Positions 46,586-55,116 of a stretch of 64,000 nt of DNA are shown piece by piece. The notes beneath the pieces were generated by a model that saw nothing but the letters and a program-made list of their open reading frames with translations, did no database searches and was not told the origin of the DNA. Position 1 is the stretch's first letter. Each line of letters starts with the position of its first letter. The stretch comes from Gammaproteobacteria bacterium. GTDB taxonomy: Bacteria > Pseudomonadota > Gammaproteobacteria > Eutrophobiales > Eutrophobiaceae. A program made the translations under genes and the position numbers. Where the stretch lies: NCBI GenBank assembly GCA_947480335.1, contig CANKCB010000003.1:179733-243732 (forward strand), written 5' to 3'.

Positions 46586-47044
46586 CTATCTCTTAATTGT
46601 TAAGATCGGATTTAACATCATGGTTTTAATCACGATCTCTGATAATAGCGTTTTGTGTATCGGGCATTTGTTGGCAATCTCAAGCAACTTGGCTCGCATC
46701 TCATCATCCAGTTGCCCCACAAACTCGATCATGCCTTCGTGGGTCTCGCACTCTTTTCAATCTTCTGCATGAATCTTGTTGTGTCGCAACGTTATCCGCA
46801 TGGACTCCAACGGCCACTGTTTGCGACGGGCATACATACTGACAGTAGTATAGATACAGGCGCCCAGCGCCGAAAGTAACAAATAATAGGGATTTGGCAC
46901 GGTATCCGTTCCTCCCAGCGACAACGGTTCCTTTGCCACAAGATGATGTGACCCCACGCTGATTTGCTGGGAATAACCCGATGTCTCACCCTGTACAATT
47001 ACATCACGGTGTATTACTGGTTCAGATCTGGACTCTTTATTCAT
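46586..47044 (-). CDS. OsmC family protein with in-frame UGA (selenoprotein candidate or nonsense mutation)
   Basis: OsmC/Ohr-fold protein, peroxide reductase family. Reading stops after 95 residues at a TGA (46757-46759): ...[12 protein letters not shown], then [12 protein letters not shown]. Beyond it the same frame continues with [28 protein letters not shown] and [10 protein letters not shown], the normal OsmC C-terminus including the CPxHK motif, ending at TAG 46586. The TGA falls where relatives commonly have Cys (IHAxDCxxC). A hairpin follows at 46716-46743. The linker ahead of LDDEM is about 7 residues shorter than usual. The ATG at 47044 has AGAGGTG upstream. Confidence 0.72.
46716..46743 (-). 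promoter_or_regulatory. SECIS-like hairpin after the OsmC UGA
   Basis: On the transcript CCCACGAA pairs with TTTGTGGG (8 bp, one G-U), with a 12-nt apical loop starting GG. The stem begins 13 nt after the UGA and the loop 21 nt after it. As I recall the bacterial SECIS consensus, an apical loop with G among its first two bases a few tens of nucleotides after UGA fits. A chance hairpin in coding sequence is the alternative. Confidence 0.4.
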
Positions 47045-47157
47045 CGACTCACCTCTTTTTTATGCCTACGATTCATACCATGCACCGAAATGAGGTCTAA
47101 GACAACTGCGTGGCCCATTTGACCATTACCTATCCGACATCGAATAAAAACTCTCCG

Positions 47158-47181
47158 TCATGCTGGCGCAGACCAGCATCC
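47158..47181. repeat. REP-like hairpin (GTCATGCTGG family)
   Basis: GTCATGCTGG then a CGCAGA loop and CCAGCATCCAG: 7-bp arms ATGCTGG (47160-47166) and CCAGCAT (47173-47179). It resembles the element in the sufB-sufC gap and the widespread GTCATxCC-type dispersed hairpins of proteobacteria. It lies in the 247-bp gap between osmC and rdgC, which otherwise shows only their promoters. Confidence 0.45.
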
Positions 47182-47291
47182 AGTTTGTTATCGGATCTAA
47201 ATATAAAATATTCAAAATCTGACCCTGTATCCGTGCTTACTTGTGTTGATTAACCTGCCATAATGCCTCCTTTTTTTCGTGAAAGGTCTTT

Positions 47292-48194
47292 ATGTGGTTT
47301 AAAAATCTACGCATTTATCGACTCATCAAACCGATGGATCTTACCCAGGCATCGCTTGAGGCGAAACTGGGTGAGCATTGTTTCCAGGCCTGCGGTAATC
47401 TTGAATTTTCACGCTACGGCTGGGTGCCACCATTAGGCAAACACAGTGAACTTTATACCCATGCGGCGAATGGCCATATTATGATCTGTGCGCGCAAGCA
47501 AGAAAAAATCCTGCCTCCCGCTGCAATCAATGAGCGCGTGGAAGAAAAGGTTCAGGAACTAGAAGCCAGACAGGCCCGCAATGTTTTTCGCAAGGAAAAA
47601 CGTAATATCAAGGAAGACGTAATCCACACGCTATTGCCGCGTGCGCTTACCCGTTCCGCCCAGACCTATGCCTATTTTTCTGCCAGGCAGAATCTGCTGT
47701 TCATCGATGCCGCCAGCAGCACCAAGGCCGAAGAGTTCCTCGAATATTTACGCATGACGCTGGGTCAGCTATCCACCATCCCACTCACTTGCCACGGCGA
47801 TCCGGTCGACATCATGACGCACTGGTTGAAGAAACATCTACCCAAGGGTTTTGAGCTGGATAATGAGTGTGAACTACGCAATCCGCTGGAAAGCAAAAAT
47901 ACCATCCGTTGCAAAAACCAGGAACTGGAAAGCGACGAGATAGCCACACACCTGAAAGCAGGCAAACGGGTGATCCAACTCGCACTGAACTGGCGACAAG
48001 GCATTCAGTTTATCCTCGCGGAAGATTTCTGTCTTAAACGGTTGAAATTCATCGATGCTCTGAAAGAGGAAGCTGTGACTGAAGCGGATGATTTTGCCTC
48101 ACAGTTTGATCAGGACTTTGCCGTAATGGGCTTGCAACTAGTAACGCTGGTTGACGAATTATTGGAGGCTTTTGGGGGTATGGGGAAATCGTAA
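47292..48194 (+). CDS. rdgC: Recombination-associated protein RdgC
   Basis: Ring-shaped DNA-binding protein that modulates RecA filament formation. 300 residues, family-typical throughout: MWFKNLRIYRLIKPMDLTQA, SRYGWVPPLGKHSELYTHAA, LPPAAINERVEEKVQELEAR, EKRNIKEDVIHTLLPRALTR, LLFIDAASSTKAEEFLEYLR and IRCKNQELESDEIATHLKAG. RdgC is confined to beta and gamma proteobacteria, so this supports the taxonomic reading. Single gene. Confidence 0.95.
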   Translation: MWFKNLRIYRLIKPMDLTQASLEAKLGEHCFQACGNLEFSRYGWVPPLGKHSELYTHAANGHIMICARKQEKILPPAAINERVEEKVQELEARQARNVFRKEKRNIKEDVIHTLLPRALTRSAQTYAYFSARQNLLFIDAASSTKAEEFLEYLRMTLGQLSTIPLTCHGDPVDIMTHWLKKHLPKGFELDNECELRNPLESKNTIRCKNQELESDEIATHLKAGKRVIQLALNWRQGIQFILAEDFCLKRLKFIDALKEEAVTEADDFASQFDQDFAVMGLQLVTLVDELLEAFGGMGKS

Positions 48195-48234
48195 AAAATT
48201 TCCTGATTTTACGGTGAGCACGGCAAGGACAAGT

Positions 48235-49173
48235 TTACCCTACCTTTAAATACTCCAGCACTTGCTTGCGCTGTCTAACATCCGGTAAACGGCCCATTCC
48301 GCCGAGTGTATTATCGAGCATGTGTTTTGAGTCACTAGTGGCGGGAATTGCACAAGCAACAGATTCATTACCTAGGATCCATTTCAGCGCAAACTGGCCC
48401 CAGCTTGCACAATCGAATTCTTTTACCCATTCCGGCAAGGCTTTGTTGCGTAACTGGCTGAAATAGGCGCCGTCTGCAAATGGCCGGTTCACAATGATCG
48501 CGGCACCCTTGTCGGCAGCGAGCGGTATCAGGACTTCATCGGCGCGCGGCTCGGTCAGTGAATAATTCAGCTGCACAAAATCCACACCTTTGGTCTTGCG
48601 GAGAAACTGCTCCAGCCGTTCAAACTGTCGGTAGGTATAAATAGTAGCGCCAATGTAGCGCACTTGTCCGGCCTGCTTGCGCTCAATCAGATTTTGCCAC
48701 TGGGTATCCAGATCATTCAGATTGTGCACCTGATTCAGATCGAGTGGGGACTTACCCAGGACTTTTTCCGAATTATCCATCTGCTCTCTACCGGCCTGTC
48801 TGGAGTTTTTAGGCGCGCTCCACAGGCTAATCTTCGAAGCGAGGAATAGTTGTTTCTGCGCCGGTTGGGTTGCGAATAACCGCCCGAGTATCGACTCCGC
48901 ATCGCCATAGGTAGGGGCAGTATCAATCATGGTTCCTCCAGCCTTGATGAAGGTGGACAGTACATTTTTCAGCTCGTTGAAGCGTTTAATGTTAACGTTT
49001 TCAAAGGCCCCGGATGTGCCCAGTCCTATTACGGGCAGCAACTCGCCACTAACGGGTATGGGACGCGTGATCATTTTTTGTTGTGCATGTAGTGTCATGG
49101 GCATTCCAAGTGCGAGGCTACTGCCTGTGGCGAGCTGAAGGAATTGACGACGGTTATAAGGAGTTTTATACAC
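48235..49173 (-). CDS. Exported aldo/keto reductase (Tat signal)
   Basis: Aldo/keto reductase with an apparent twin-arginine signal: NRRQFLQLATGSSLALGMPM with cleavage near LHAQQ. 312 residues from a GTG at 49173. TIM-barrel pieces: LLPVIGLGTSGAFENVN, KAGGTMIDTAPTYGDAESIL (catalytic Asp and Tyr), LASKISLW, LNQVHNLNDLDTQWQNLIER, VRYIGATIYTYRQFERLEQF, DFVQLNYSLTEPRADEVLIP and SVACAIPATSDSKHMLDNTL. The lysine expected in the ASK segment is present. A periplasmic NADPH-type enzyme is unusual, but Tat-dependent AKR homologs are known. Substrate unknown. Confidence 0.82.
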   Translation of the reverse strand: MYKTPYNRRQFLQLATGSSLALGMPMTLHAQQKMITRPIPVSGELLPVIGLGTSGAFENVNIKRFNELKNVLSTFIKAGGTMIDTAPTYGDAESILGRLFATQPAQKQLFLASKISLWSAPKNSRQAGREQMDNSEKVLGKSPLDLNQVHNLNDLDTQWQNLIERKQAGQVRYIGATIYTYRQFERLEQFLRKTKGVDFVQLNYSLTEPRADEVLIPLAADKGAAIIVNRPFADGAYFSQLRNKALPEWVKEFDCASWGQFALKWILGNESVACAIPATSDSKHMLDNTLGGMGRLPDVRQRKQVLEYLKVG

Positions 49174-49227
49174 GCTATGATTCCGGGTGTTTTTATGATG
49201 CCTAACACTTTATGAGTCATCTGTCTT

Positions 49228-49245
49228 GGCACAGCATACTGTGCC
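49228..49245. repeat. GGCACAG palindrome, diverged copy
   Basis: GGCACAG-CATA-CTGTGCC, an 18-bp inverted repeat followed by GCTAC, relative of the perfect palindrome at 45394-45421. It lies in the 182-bp gap upstream of the aldo/keto reductase gene. Confidence 0.5.
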
Positions 49246-49355
49246 GCTACACACGATAAACCTGAATAGCAATTCAAACCTCGGGCACTGCGTGTTGTGG
49301 CGCCTGCCTACTACTTTCTAAATTACTGCCCGTGTATTGCCTGCTGCGTTATAGC

Positions 49356-51239
49356 TTACTGCACAGTCTTCTTTTTCTTGCTATCGTAAAAGAAGATTGC
49401 AAAGGCCAGTACAACCACAATGGCCTGCAACACAAGTGCCTGTGCGTTAGGGTAGATACCCAGCAACTCGATTGTTGGTCCAGGTACGTGTGTGGAGGCC
49501 AGACTACCGGCTTCCTGCAATGCAGCAATGCCCTTACCGGTAAATATGAACGCCAATATAATCATGACCACGGCACTGACAGAGAAGAATAACTTCAACG
49601 GCAAGCGCATTCCGAACTGGTAGATCAACCAGGTAGTCAGTACCAGTAAACCCATCGCCGTGGCTGCGCCGGAAAATACGGCGCTGCGAGCTGCTACATC
49701 CACCTGTGCCCACAATGCCTGATAGAACAGGATGATTTCAAAAATCTCGCGATAGGTAGCGAGAAAGGAAACCAAAGCCAACGTCCAGAGCGTGCGTGTA
49801 TTCAGCGCGGACTGCACCTGCGATTGCAAATATTTGTTCCAGGCTTTTGCACTGGCGTTACGATGCATCCAGAAGCCGACGTATAATAAAATAGCGGCAG
49901 CAAATAATGCTGTCAGCCCTTCGGTCATTTCGCGGGTGGCACCGCTGATGGCAAACAGATAATTTGACACCGCCCAGGTGGCGCTACCGGCTAACAGTGC
50001 CAAGACCCATCCAGCATGGACATATTTCAATGCATCCTTTCGCCCAGCCTTGGCGAGAAAGGTAATGACGGCGGCCAACACCAGTATGATTTCCAGACCT
50101 TCACGCAACAGGATGATCAGGGATCCGGAAAACGCGACAGACGGCGACAGGGTTTCTCCCGCCAATGCCGCTGAGGATTGTTCAAGTAAATCGAACACTT
50201 CATCGTATTTCTGTTGCAGCTGATCCGCGCCCACCTTATCGGAAATTGCCGTACGGTAAGCCATCATGGCGCCTTCAGTCTGTTTCATCAGCGCCGCATC
50301 GACATTACTCAACGGTGCCTCAATTAACTCAAAGCCTTCCAGATAGCCTGTTACTGCGGCATCCAGTGCCGCTTTGGTATTGCCGTCGCGTGCGAGTTGC
50401 AAACTTTTGGCAAGATAGTCACGGGTGATTTTAAACGGATCGGTCTTGCCGGAAAACAGCAAGGCCGGATTGTGTCTGGCCCAGGCGGCTTTCTCCAGGC
50501 CTTGTGGATTTGCTTTGCCCAGTTCTGCCGGCGACAGTGTCACCGCATCAGACAGACTTAAGGGCGCCTGTTGCCATGCGGTGTTTCCAGCTTGCAGCAC
50601 AGACTCTTGTGCAAACAAACCGCCGACATAAAATGCCAACGCCCAACGATCCATATCGGCCAGATCAGCACGAGCCGGCATCGGTGTGCCAGCAACGCCG
50701 AGCGTAATGGTGTTATACAGACCAAATAGACTGCGTTGATGTGCACGTTCGGGATTCTGAAAATTGGTTGGCGAGGGATCCATGCCCGTAGCAGCAACTC
50801 CATTACCCATACCGGTGTCACCATGACAGGAAGCACAATTTTCTGAATACAGTGCCTTGCCACGAGCCAGATCCGGAATGCCTTTCGGTGTCAGTACAAT
50901 ATTGTAGTTCGTCATTAATAGTTGACGGATCGACTGGGTCTGACCGGCAATCATGGATGGTTCAGCCTTCTCGGTAACAGCAGTAGCCAGTTGCTGTGTG
51001 ATGAATTTTAATTCCGGCGTTGCTGCGGTTGGTTCGAGTTGATTTATCTCGGTCTGGATACGCCCTGTGAACTCCGCCATTTCCGCATATTCAAATTCAT
51101 TGACGACGGCACCGTTGGCCACCGCTCCGGCATAGTCGACTCCCATATAATCCACCAGTTGCAGCAAGGCCTGCACATCGGCCCGAACTGGAGTATTGAA
51201 AACCAGACATATAATAAGGAGTCCAAAGAGGCGTTTCAT
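49356..51239 (-). CDS. Cytochrome c-FTR1 family iron permease fusion
   Basis: 627 residues. Signal peptide (MKRLFGLLIICLVFNTPVRA), a periplasmic domain with one heme site CASCH (ENCASCHGDTGMGNG, later Met in GVAGTPMPARADL), a helical linker, then a seven-helix FTR1 permease with REGLE in IILLREGLEIILVLAA and a second REIFE in ATYREIFEIILFY. REGLE/RExxE motifs carry iron in Ftr1/EfeU. The heme domain likely handles the electron exchange needed for Fe(II) oxidation. Upstream sequence holds an FNR-type and a Fur-like site. Confidence 0.9.
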   Translation of the reverse strand: MKRLFGLLIICLVFNTPVRADVQALLQLVDYMGVDYAGAVANGAVVNEFEYAEMAEFTGRIQTEINQLEPTAATPELKFITQQLATAVTEKAEPSMIAGQTQSIRQLLMTNYNIVLTPKGIPDLARGKALYSENCASCHGDTGMGNGVAATGMDPSPTNFQNPERAHQRSLFGLYNTITLGVAGTPMPARADLADMDRWALAFYVGGLFAQESVLQAGNTAWQQAPLSLSDAVTLSPAELGKANPQGLEKAAWARHNPALLFSGKTDPFKITRDYLAKSLQLARDGNTKAALDAAVTGYLEGFELIEAPLSNVDAALMKQTEGAMMAYRTAISDKVGADQLQQKYDEVFDLLEQSSAALAGETLSPSVAFSGSLIILLREGLEIILVLAAVITFLAKAGRKDALKYVHAGWVLALLAGSATWAVSNYLFAISGATREMTEGLTALFAAAILLYVGFWMHRNASAKAWNKYLQSQVQSALNTRTLWTLALVSFLATYREIFEIILFYQALWAQVDVAARSAVFSGAATAMGLLVLTTWLIYQFGMRLPLKLFFSVSAVVMIILAFIFTGKGIAALQEAGSLASTHVPGPTIELLGIYPNAQALVLQAIVVVLAFAIFFYDSKKKKTVQ

Positions 51240-51296
51240 AAAGTCAATTTATACCTGTTTAGTGATAAATACCGGAGTTTTACCTTAGAAATTATT

Positions 51297-51315
51297 CCAA
51301 ATAAGAATCATTATT
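51297..51315. promoter_or_regulatory. Fur-box-like sequence upstream of FTR1 gene
   Basis: The 19-bp window containing AATCATTAT matches the GATAATGATAATCATTATC consensus at 13 of 19 positions, with the right half perfect except the last base. It lies 58 bp upstream of the permease start. Iron control is expected for FTR1 genes, but the match is only fair. Confidence 0.4.
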
Positions 51316-51372
51316 AATATAAACAATTCGATGATGTATTACCAGTCTTATTGAGAACTATTCTTCTTATCC

Positions 51373-51386
51373 TTGATCAAGATCAA
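51373..51386. promoter_or_regulatory. FNR/Anr-type binding site
   Basis: TTGAT-CAAG-ATCAA is an exact match to the FNR/Anr half-site pattern TTGATNNNNATCAA. It is 134 bp from the FTR1 start and 158 bp from the TPR start, so it could serve either divergent promoter. It suggests oxygen control. Confidence 0.65.
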
Positions 51387-51543
51387 AGTTGTTGCGTGTT
51401 CGTGCAGCAAAACGGCACTGTCGATATAAAATGCCCGGGTAAATAACTGCTACAATTCTGCTAGTAACGAGCCAGTGGTATTTGAAAACCCTTTTTTTTT
51501 ACACTAGCCGAAACAATTGCCCGATGGGCAGGAGGAATGGCAG

Positions 51544-52137
51544 ATGACTACGTATAGATTTATGAGCCAATTACTGTTGCTGCCTCTATTGGCTATACCA
51601 ATGCTGGCCAGCGCGCAGTACGAAGACAGCACCTCGATGGAAGTACTGGCCTTTGATAATACGCCAGCGCGCCAGTGTTACCAGGAAGCCAGTATTGCTG
51701 CACGGATCCATTACTCCTCACGCAAGAATATTGAAACTTGCAACAATGCGCTGAACCGTACCGCGATGACGATACGTGACCGTGCCGCTACGCTGGCTAA
51801 TCGCGGCATTATTTACATGTCACTGCAAAACTATCCGGAGGCGATTGCCGATTACAACAAGGCGCTTCAAATGAAACCTGAACTGGGTGAATTGAATGTG
51901 AATATCGGCAATGTGTATTTTATGGGCAAGGTTTACGACAAGGCGGTAGCTGAATACACAATCGCACTGGAAAAGAAAACCAGCCGTCCGTATGTCGCTT
52001 ATTTTAATCGCGCTATGGCGTATGAAGGCCTGAATGATCTTTCAAAAGCGGCGGCCGATTTCAAGACTGCACTGGAAATGATACCGGACTGGGCAGCTGC
52101 AAAAACCAAACTGGACGAGTTGCAGAAAAAAATGTAA
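51544..52137 (+). CDS. Exported TPR-repeat protein
   Basis: 197 residues with a signal peptide (FMSQLLLLPLLAIPMLASA) and about three tetratricopeptide repeats, e.g. ATLANRGIIYMSLQNYPEAI, LGELNVNIGNVYFMGKVYDK and RPYVAYFNRAMAYEGLNDLS. AGGAGG lies eight bases before the ATG at 51544, which decides the start over an upstream ATG. TPR domains mediate protein contacts; the role in the periplasm is unknown. Divergent from the FTR1 gene and convergent with uup. Expression may be under the FNR-type site at 51373. Confidence 0.8.
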   Translation: MTTYRFMSQLLLLPLLAIPMLASAQYEDSTSMEVLAFDNTPARQCYQEASIAARIHYSSRKNIETCNNALNRTAMTIRDRAATLANRGIIYMSLQNYPEAIADYNKALQMKPELGELNVNIGNVYFMGKVYDKAVAEYTIALEKKTSRPYVAYFNRAMAYEGLNDLSKAAADFKTALEMIPDWAAAKTKLDELQKKM

Positions 52138-52156
52138 ATGGCACCGGGCGACGCAC

Positions 52157-54073
52157 TCAGCCCGGCTGCATTTCCGATTTCATGTTTTCCAGTTCGTTCC
52201 AACGCCACATCAGTTGTTCGAGCTCTGCTTCCTTTTGCGCCACCTGCTCTAGCATCGTGCGTACAGTGTCATAGGGCTGGTTATAAAATGTTTCTGCCTG
52301 CGTCTGCTGCTGTAACAACGCAATTTCCTTTTCCGTCGATTCAATTTTCTCCGGCAAACCATCGAGCTCAAGCTGCAGTTTGTAACTGAGCTTGGCGGTT
52401 TTACGTGTCTTGCTTGCCGGTTGGGCTTCGGCTACGGCTGCAGCTTGCTTGCCAGGTCCAGCATACAGCGCATAATCGTCCTGTAATTTTTTTCCTTGAA
52501 GTAACCAGTCCGAAAAGCCACCCGCATGGCGCTGGATTACACCACCGGCTTCAAACACCAGCGTGCTGGTGACCACGTTATCCAGAAACTCACGATCATG
52601 ACTTACGACGATCAACGTGCCGGTGTATTCGCATAATCGCTCTTCCAGTACTTCCAGTGTTTCGACATCCAGATCGTTGGTCGGTTCATCCAGGATCAGC
52701 AGGTTCGATGGTTGGGTGAACAGTTTGGCGAGGATCACCCGATTACACTCACCACCGGACAACACCTTGATTTTAGTCATCACCCGTTTCGGGCTGAACA
52801 GAAAGCCTTTCAGATAACCGATGATATGGCGCTCCTTGCCGTCGATACGAACATATTCGGAACCCTCGCCGATGGTTTCCAGCACGGTTCGCTCCGGATC
52901 CAGTTTCTTGCGTAGCTGATCAAAATAGGCAATTTGCAGGTTGGTTCCTTGCTTGACGGTGCCGGACAGCGGTTGTATCTGGCCGAGCAAAATTCTCAGC
53001 AAAGTACTTTTACCTACACCGTTATTTCCCACCAGACCGATACGATCGCCGCGCTGGATCTTCAACGACAATTTATCGATCAGCGTCGTCTCACCAAAGC
53101 CATGGATGATATTGCGGATCTCAATGATCTTGCGGCCGGACAATTCTCCTTCTTCAATCTCGATACGCGCCTTGTCCAGCGGCTTGATACGCTCTGCATA
53201 CTGTGCGCGCATTTTTTCCAACGCTCTCACTCGGCCTTCATTGCGGGTACGTCTGGCCTTGACGCCCTGGCGGATCCAGGTTTCTTCCTGTTCCAGTCGT
53301 TTATCAAACAAGGCGTTCTGACGTGCCTCGTCTTCCAGCAACTTTTCCTTTTCGGAAAGATATTTTCGGTAGGAACCCGGCCAGCTGCGCATTTGCCCGC
53401 GATCAAGTTCGAGTATGCGCGTGGCCAACCGCTGCATGAAGGCACGATCATGGGTAATGAAAAGAATGCTGCCCTGAAACGCAAAAGCACGATCTTCCAG
53501 CCATTGTATGGCACCGAGATCCAGATGGTTGGTCGGTTCATCCAGCAACAATACTTCCGGCTGGCTGATCAAGGCACGGCCCAGTGCAACACGTCGTTGC
53601 CAGCCACCGGACAATTCACCGAGTTTCTTGTTAGGTGGTAATTGCAGCTCGGTCATGATCTGCTCGATCTGGTTATCTATCTTCCAGCCGCCACTTTGCT
53701 CTATCAATTGTTGCAGTGATTCCAGTTCCCGTAAGGTGGCCTTGTCCGGATTTTCGGTCAGTTTGCTATTGTATTGATCGATCCAGCCGATCAACTTTGC
53801 CAAGCCACCCCGAACATAGTCATGCACGGTCTGATCCAGCTGCTGTGGCAGGGTCTGCTGTAACTGGCTGATTCTCAGATTTGCGCGGGTGTGTACCCGG
53901 CCTTCATCGGCCTGTACTTCGCCACTGATAATATTGAATACCGTCGATTTTCCGGTACCATTGCGCCCTATCAGACAGACGCGTTCGCCTTCATCCAGCG
54001 TAAAACTGGCCTTATTCAGGATGATCTGTTCGCCATATTCGAGCGAAACATCGTCAAAATGAAGCAGTGCCAT
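52157..54073 (-). CDS. uup: ABC-F ATPase Uup
   Basis: Cytoplasmic ABC-F protein with two ATP-binding domains and no membrane part; ABC-F proteins act on ribosomes, and Uup also influences transposon excision and DNA branch metabolism. Walker A GRNGTGKST (domain 1) and GNNGVGKST (domain 2); signatures LSGGWQRRVALGRAL and LSGGECNRVILAKLF; Walker B VLLLDEPTNHLD and LLILDEPTNDLD. A C-terminal coiled coil (LPEKIESTEKEIALLQQQTQ, EQVAQKEAELEQLMWRW) marks it as Uup rather than EttA. 638 residues, typical. Confidence 0.92.
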   Translation of the reverse strand: MALLHFDDVSLEYGEQIILNKASFTLDEGERVCLIGRNGTGKSTVFNIISGEVQADEGRVHTRANLRISQLQQTLPQQLDQTVHDYVRGGLAKLIGWIDQYNSKLTENPDKATLRELESLQQLIEQSGGWKIDNQIEQIMTELQLPPNKKLGELSGGWQRRVALGRALISQPEVLLLDEPTNHLDLGAIQWLEDRAFAFQGSILFITHDRAFMQRLATRILELDRGQMRSWPGSYRKYLSEKEKLLEDEARQNALFDKRLEQEETWIRQGVKARRTRNEGRVRALEKMRAQYAERIKPLDKARIEIEEGELSGRKIIEIRNIIHGFGETTLIDKLSLKIQRGDRIGLVGNNGVGKSTLLRILLGQIQPLSGTVKQGTNLQIAYFDQLRKKLDPERTVLETIGEGSEYVRIDGKERHIIGYLKGFLFSPKRVMTKIKVLSGGECNRVILAKLFTQPSNLLILDEPTNDLDVETLEVLEERLCEYTGTLIVVSHDREFLDNVVTSTLVFEAGGVIQRHAGGFSDWLLQGKKLQDDYALYAGPGKQAAAVAEAQPASKTRKTAKLSYKLQLELDGLPEKIESTEKEIALLQQQTQAETFYNQPYDTVRTMLEQVAQKEAELEQLMWRWNELENMKSEMQPG

Positions 54074-54204
54074 GTAGTATTTTCCGGTGAGTGGGTTAAA
54101 GTCGGGGCGGATTCTATCACGTCATTGCCAGTAATCCCGGTGCATCAGTGATTGCTGTTCCAGAGGTTCTAAGGTCGGTATTTCCGACTACTTGTACCGG
54201 CACT

Positions 54205-54229
54205 ATACTTGACTAAAATAGTAGGTTAT
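54205..54229 (+). promoter_or_regulatory. IscR type 1 binding site in the iscR-suf promoter
   Basis: ATACTTGACTAAAATAGTAG plus GTTAT matches the 25-bp IscR type 1 pattern ATASYYGACTRWWWYAGTCRRSTAT at 23 of 25 positions. It overlaps a -35-like TTGACT and ends 48 bp before the iscR ATG. This predicts repression by 2Fe-2S IscR, i.e. feedback on cluster supply, as known for E. coli iscR. Confidence 0.85.
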
Positions 54230-54277
54230 GCCAGTATCACCGTCCCATTCTGGCTACCATTTACAGGAAATACCGGT

Positions 54278-54733
54278 ATGAAACTGACTACCAAAGGCCG
54301 CTATGCCGTGACTGCAATGCTGGATCTCGCGCTGAATTATGGTGGAGATCCGATTAATCTGGCGGATATTTCTGCCAGACAGGGTATCTCGCTGTCTTAT
54401 CTGGAGCAATTGTTTTCACGTCTGCGTAAACAGGGCCTGGTTGAAAGTGCGCGCGGCCCGGGTGGCGGCTACCGACTGGCGATGGCGCCCGACAGTATTT
54501 CAATAGCGAGTGTAATCGATGCCGTCAATGAGTCAGTGGATGCGACACGTTGCGGTGGCCAGAAAAATTGTCAGGGCGATGATCGCTGCCTGACCCACGA
54601 TTTGTGGGAAGATTTGAGCAATCATATCAGCAGTTACCTGTCCGGTATCACTCTGGCAGAAATGGTCAATCGTCGTGGCGTGAGAAACGTCGCCCAGCGT
54701 CAAAACTCAATACGTATACATCTGGTGCAATAA
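54278..54733 (+). CDS. iscR: Fe-S cluster regulator IscR
   Basis: Rrf2-family transcription factor holding a 2Fe-2S cluster. 151 residues from the ATG at 54278: [40 protein letters not shown] (DNA-binding helix), [19 protein letters not shown], and cluster ligands [14 protein letters not shown] (three Cys spaced C-x5-C-x5-C) followed by LTHDLW with the His ligand. It heads the suf operon and its stop overlaps the sufA start by one base. A type 1 site in front predicts autorepression. Confidence 0.95.
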   Translation: MKLTTKGRYAVTAMLDLALNYGGDPINLADISARQGISLSYLEQLFSRLRKQGLVESARGPGGGYRLAMAPDSISIASVIDAVNESVDATRCGGQKNCQGDDRCLTHDLWEDLSNHISSYLSGITLAEMVNRRGVRNVAQRQNSIRIHLVQ

Positions 54734-55092
54734 TGGAAATGAGCAGGGAAAACACTGTGATTACGCTGACTGAACGTGCTGCCAGTCATGTAAAACGCTA
54801 TCTGCAAAAGCAGGGCGAAGGGACTCGCTTGCGCGTGGCCGTCAAACCAACCGGTTGTTCCGGTTACCAGTATGTCGTCAAACCCGCCGAACAAACGAAC
54901 GACAAGGACAGCGTTTTTGAATCGCACGGTATCAATATTGTGATTGATTCAATCAGTTTACCCCTGCTGGCCGGAACTGAAGTCGACTATGTGCGTGAAG
55001 GACTGAACGAGGGATTCCTGTTCAAAAATCCGAATGTAGACCAGACCTGTGGCTGCGGCGAAAGCTTCACGCCAAAACAGATCAACCATTGA
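54733..55092 (+). CDS. sufA: A-type Fe-S carrier SufA
   Basis: HesB/IscA-family cluster carrier, 119 residues. Conserved Cys in VAVKPTGCSGYQYVV and the pair in DQTCGCGESF bind the cluster. ITLTERAASHVKRYLQKQG is the usual N-terminus. Translation starts at an ATG overlapping the iscR stop (TAATG), so the two are coupled. The position in the operon favours SufA, though IscA or ErpA belong to the same family. Confidence 0.9.
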   Translation: MEMSRENTVITLTERAASHVKRYLQKQGEGTRLRVAVKPTGCSGYQYVVKPAEQTNDKDSVFESHGINIVIDSISLPLLAGTEVDYVREGLNEGFLFKNPNVDQTCGCGESFTPKQINH

Positions 55093-55116
55093 TCCGGGAA
55101 TCACAGCGCAGCCATC

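Noticed and set aside
49356..51239. Functional link of the FTR1 permease with the four TonB-dependent receptors in one siderophore system
   Set aside because: No siderophore genes, and the receptors lie up to 50 kb away beside organic hydrolases.
52934..53641. A 235-codon plus-strand ORF
   Set aside because: It lies antisense within uup, whose ABC-F motifs are complete; it has no ribosome binding site or family features.
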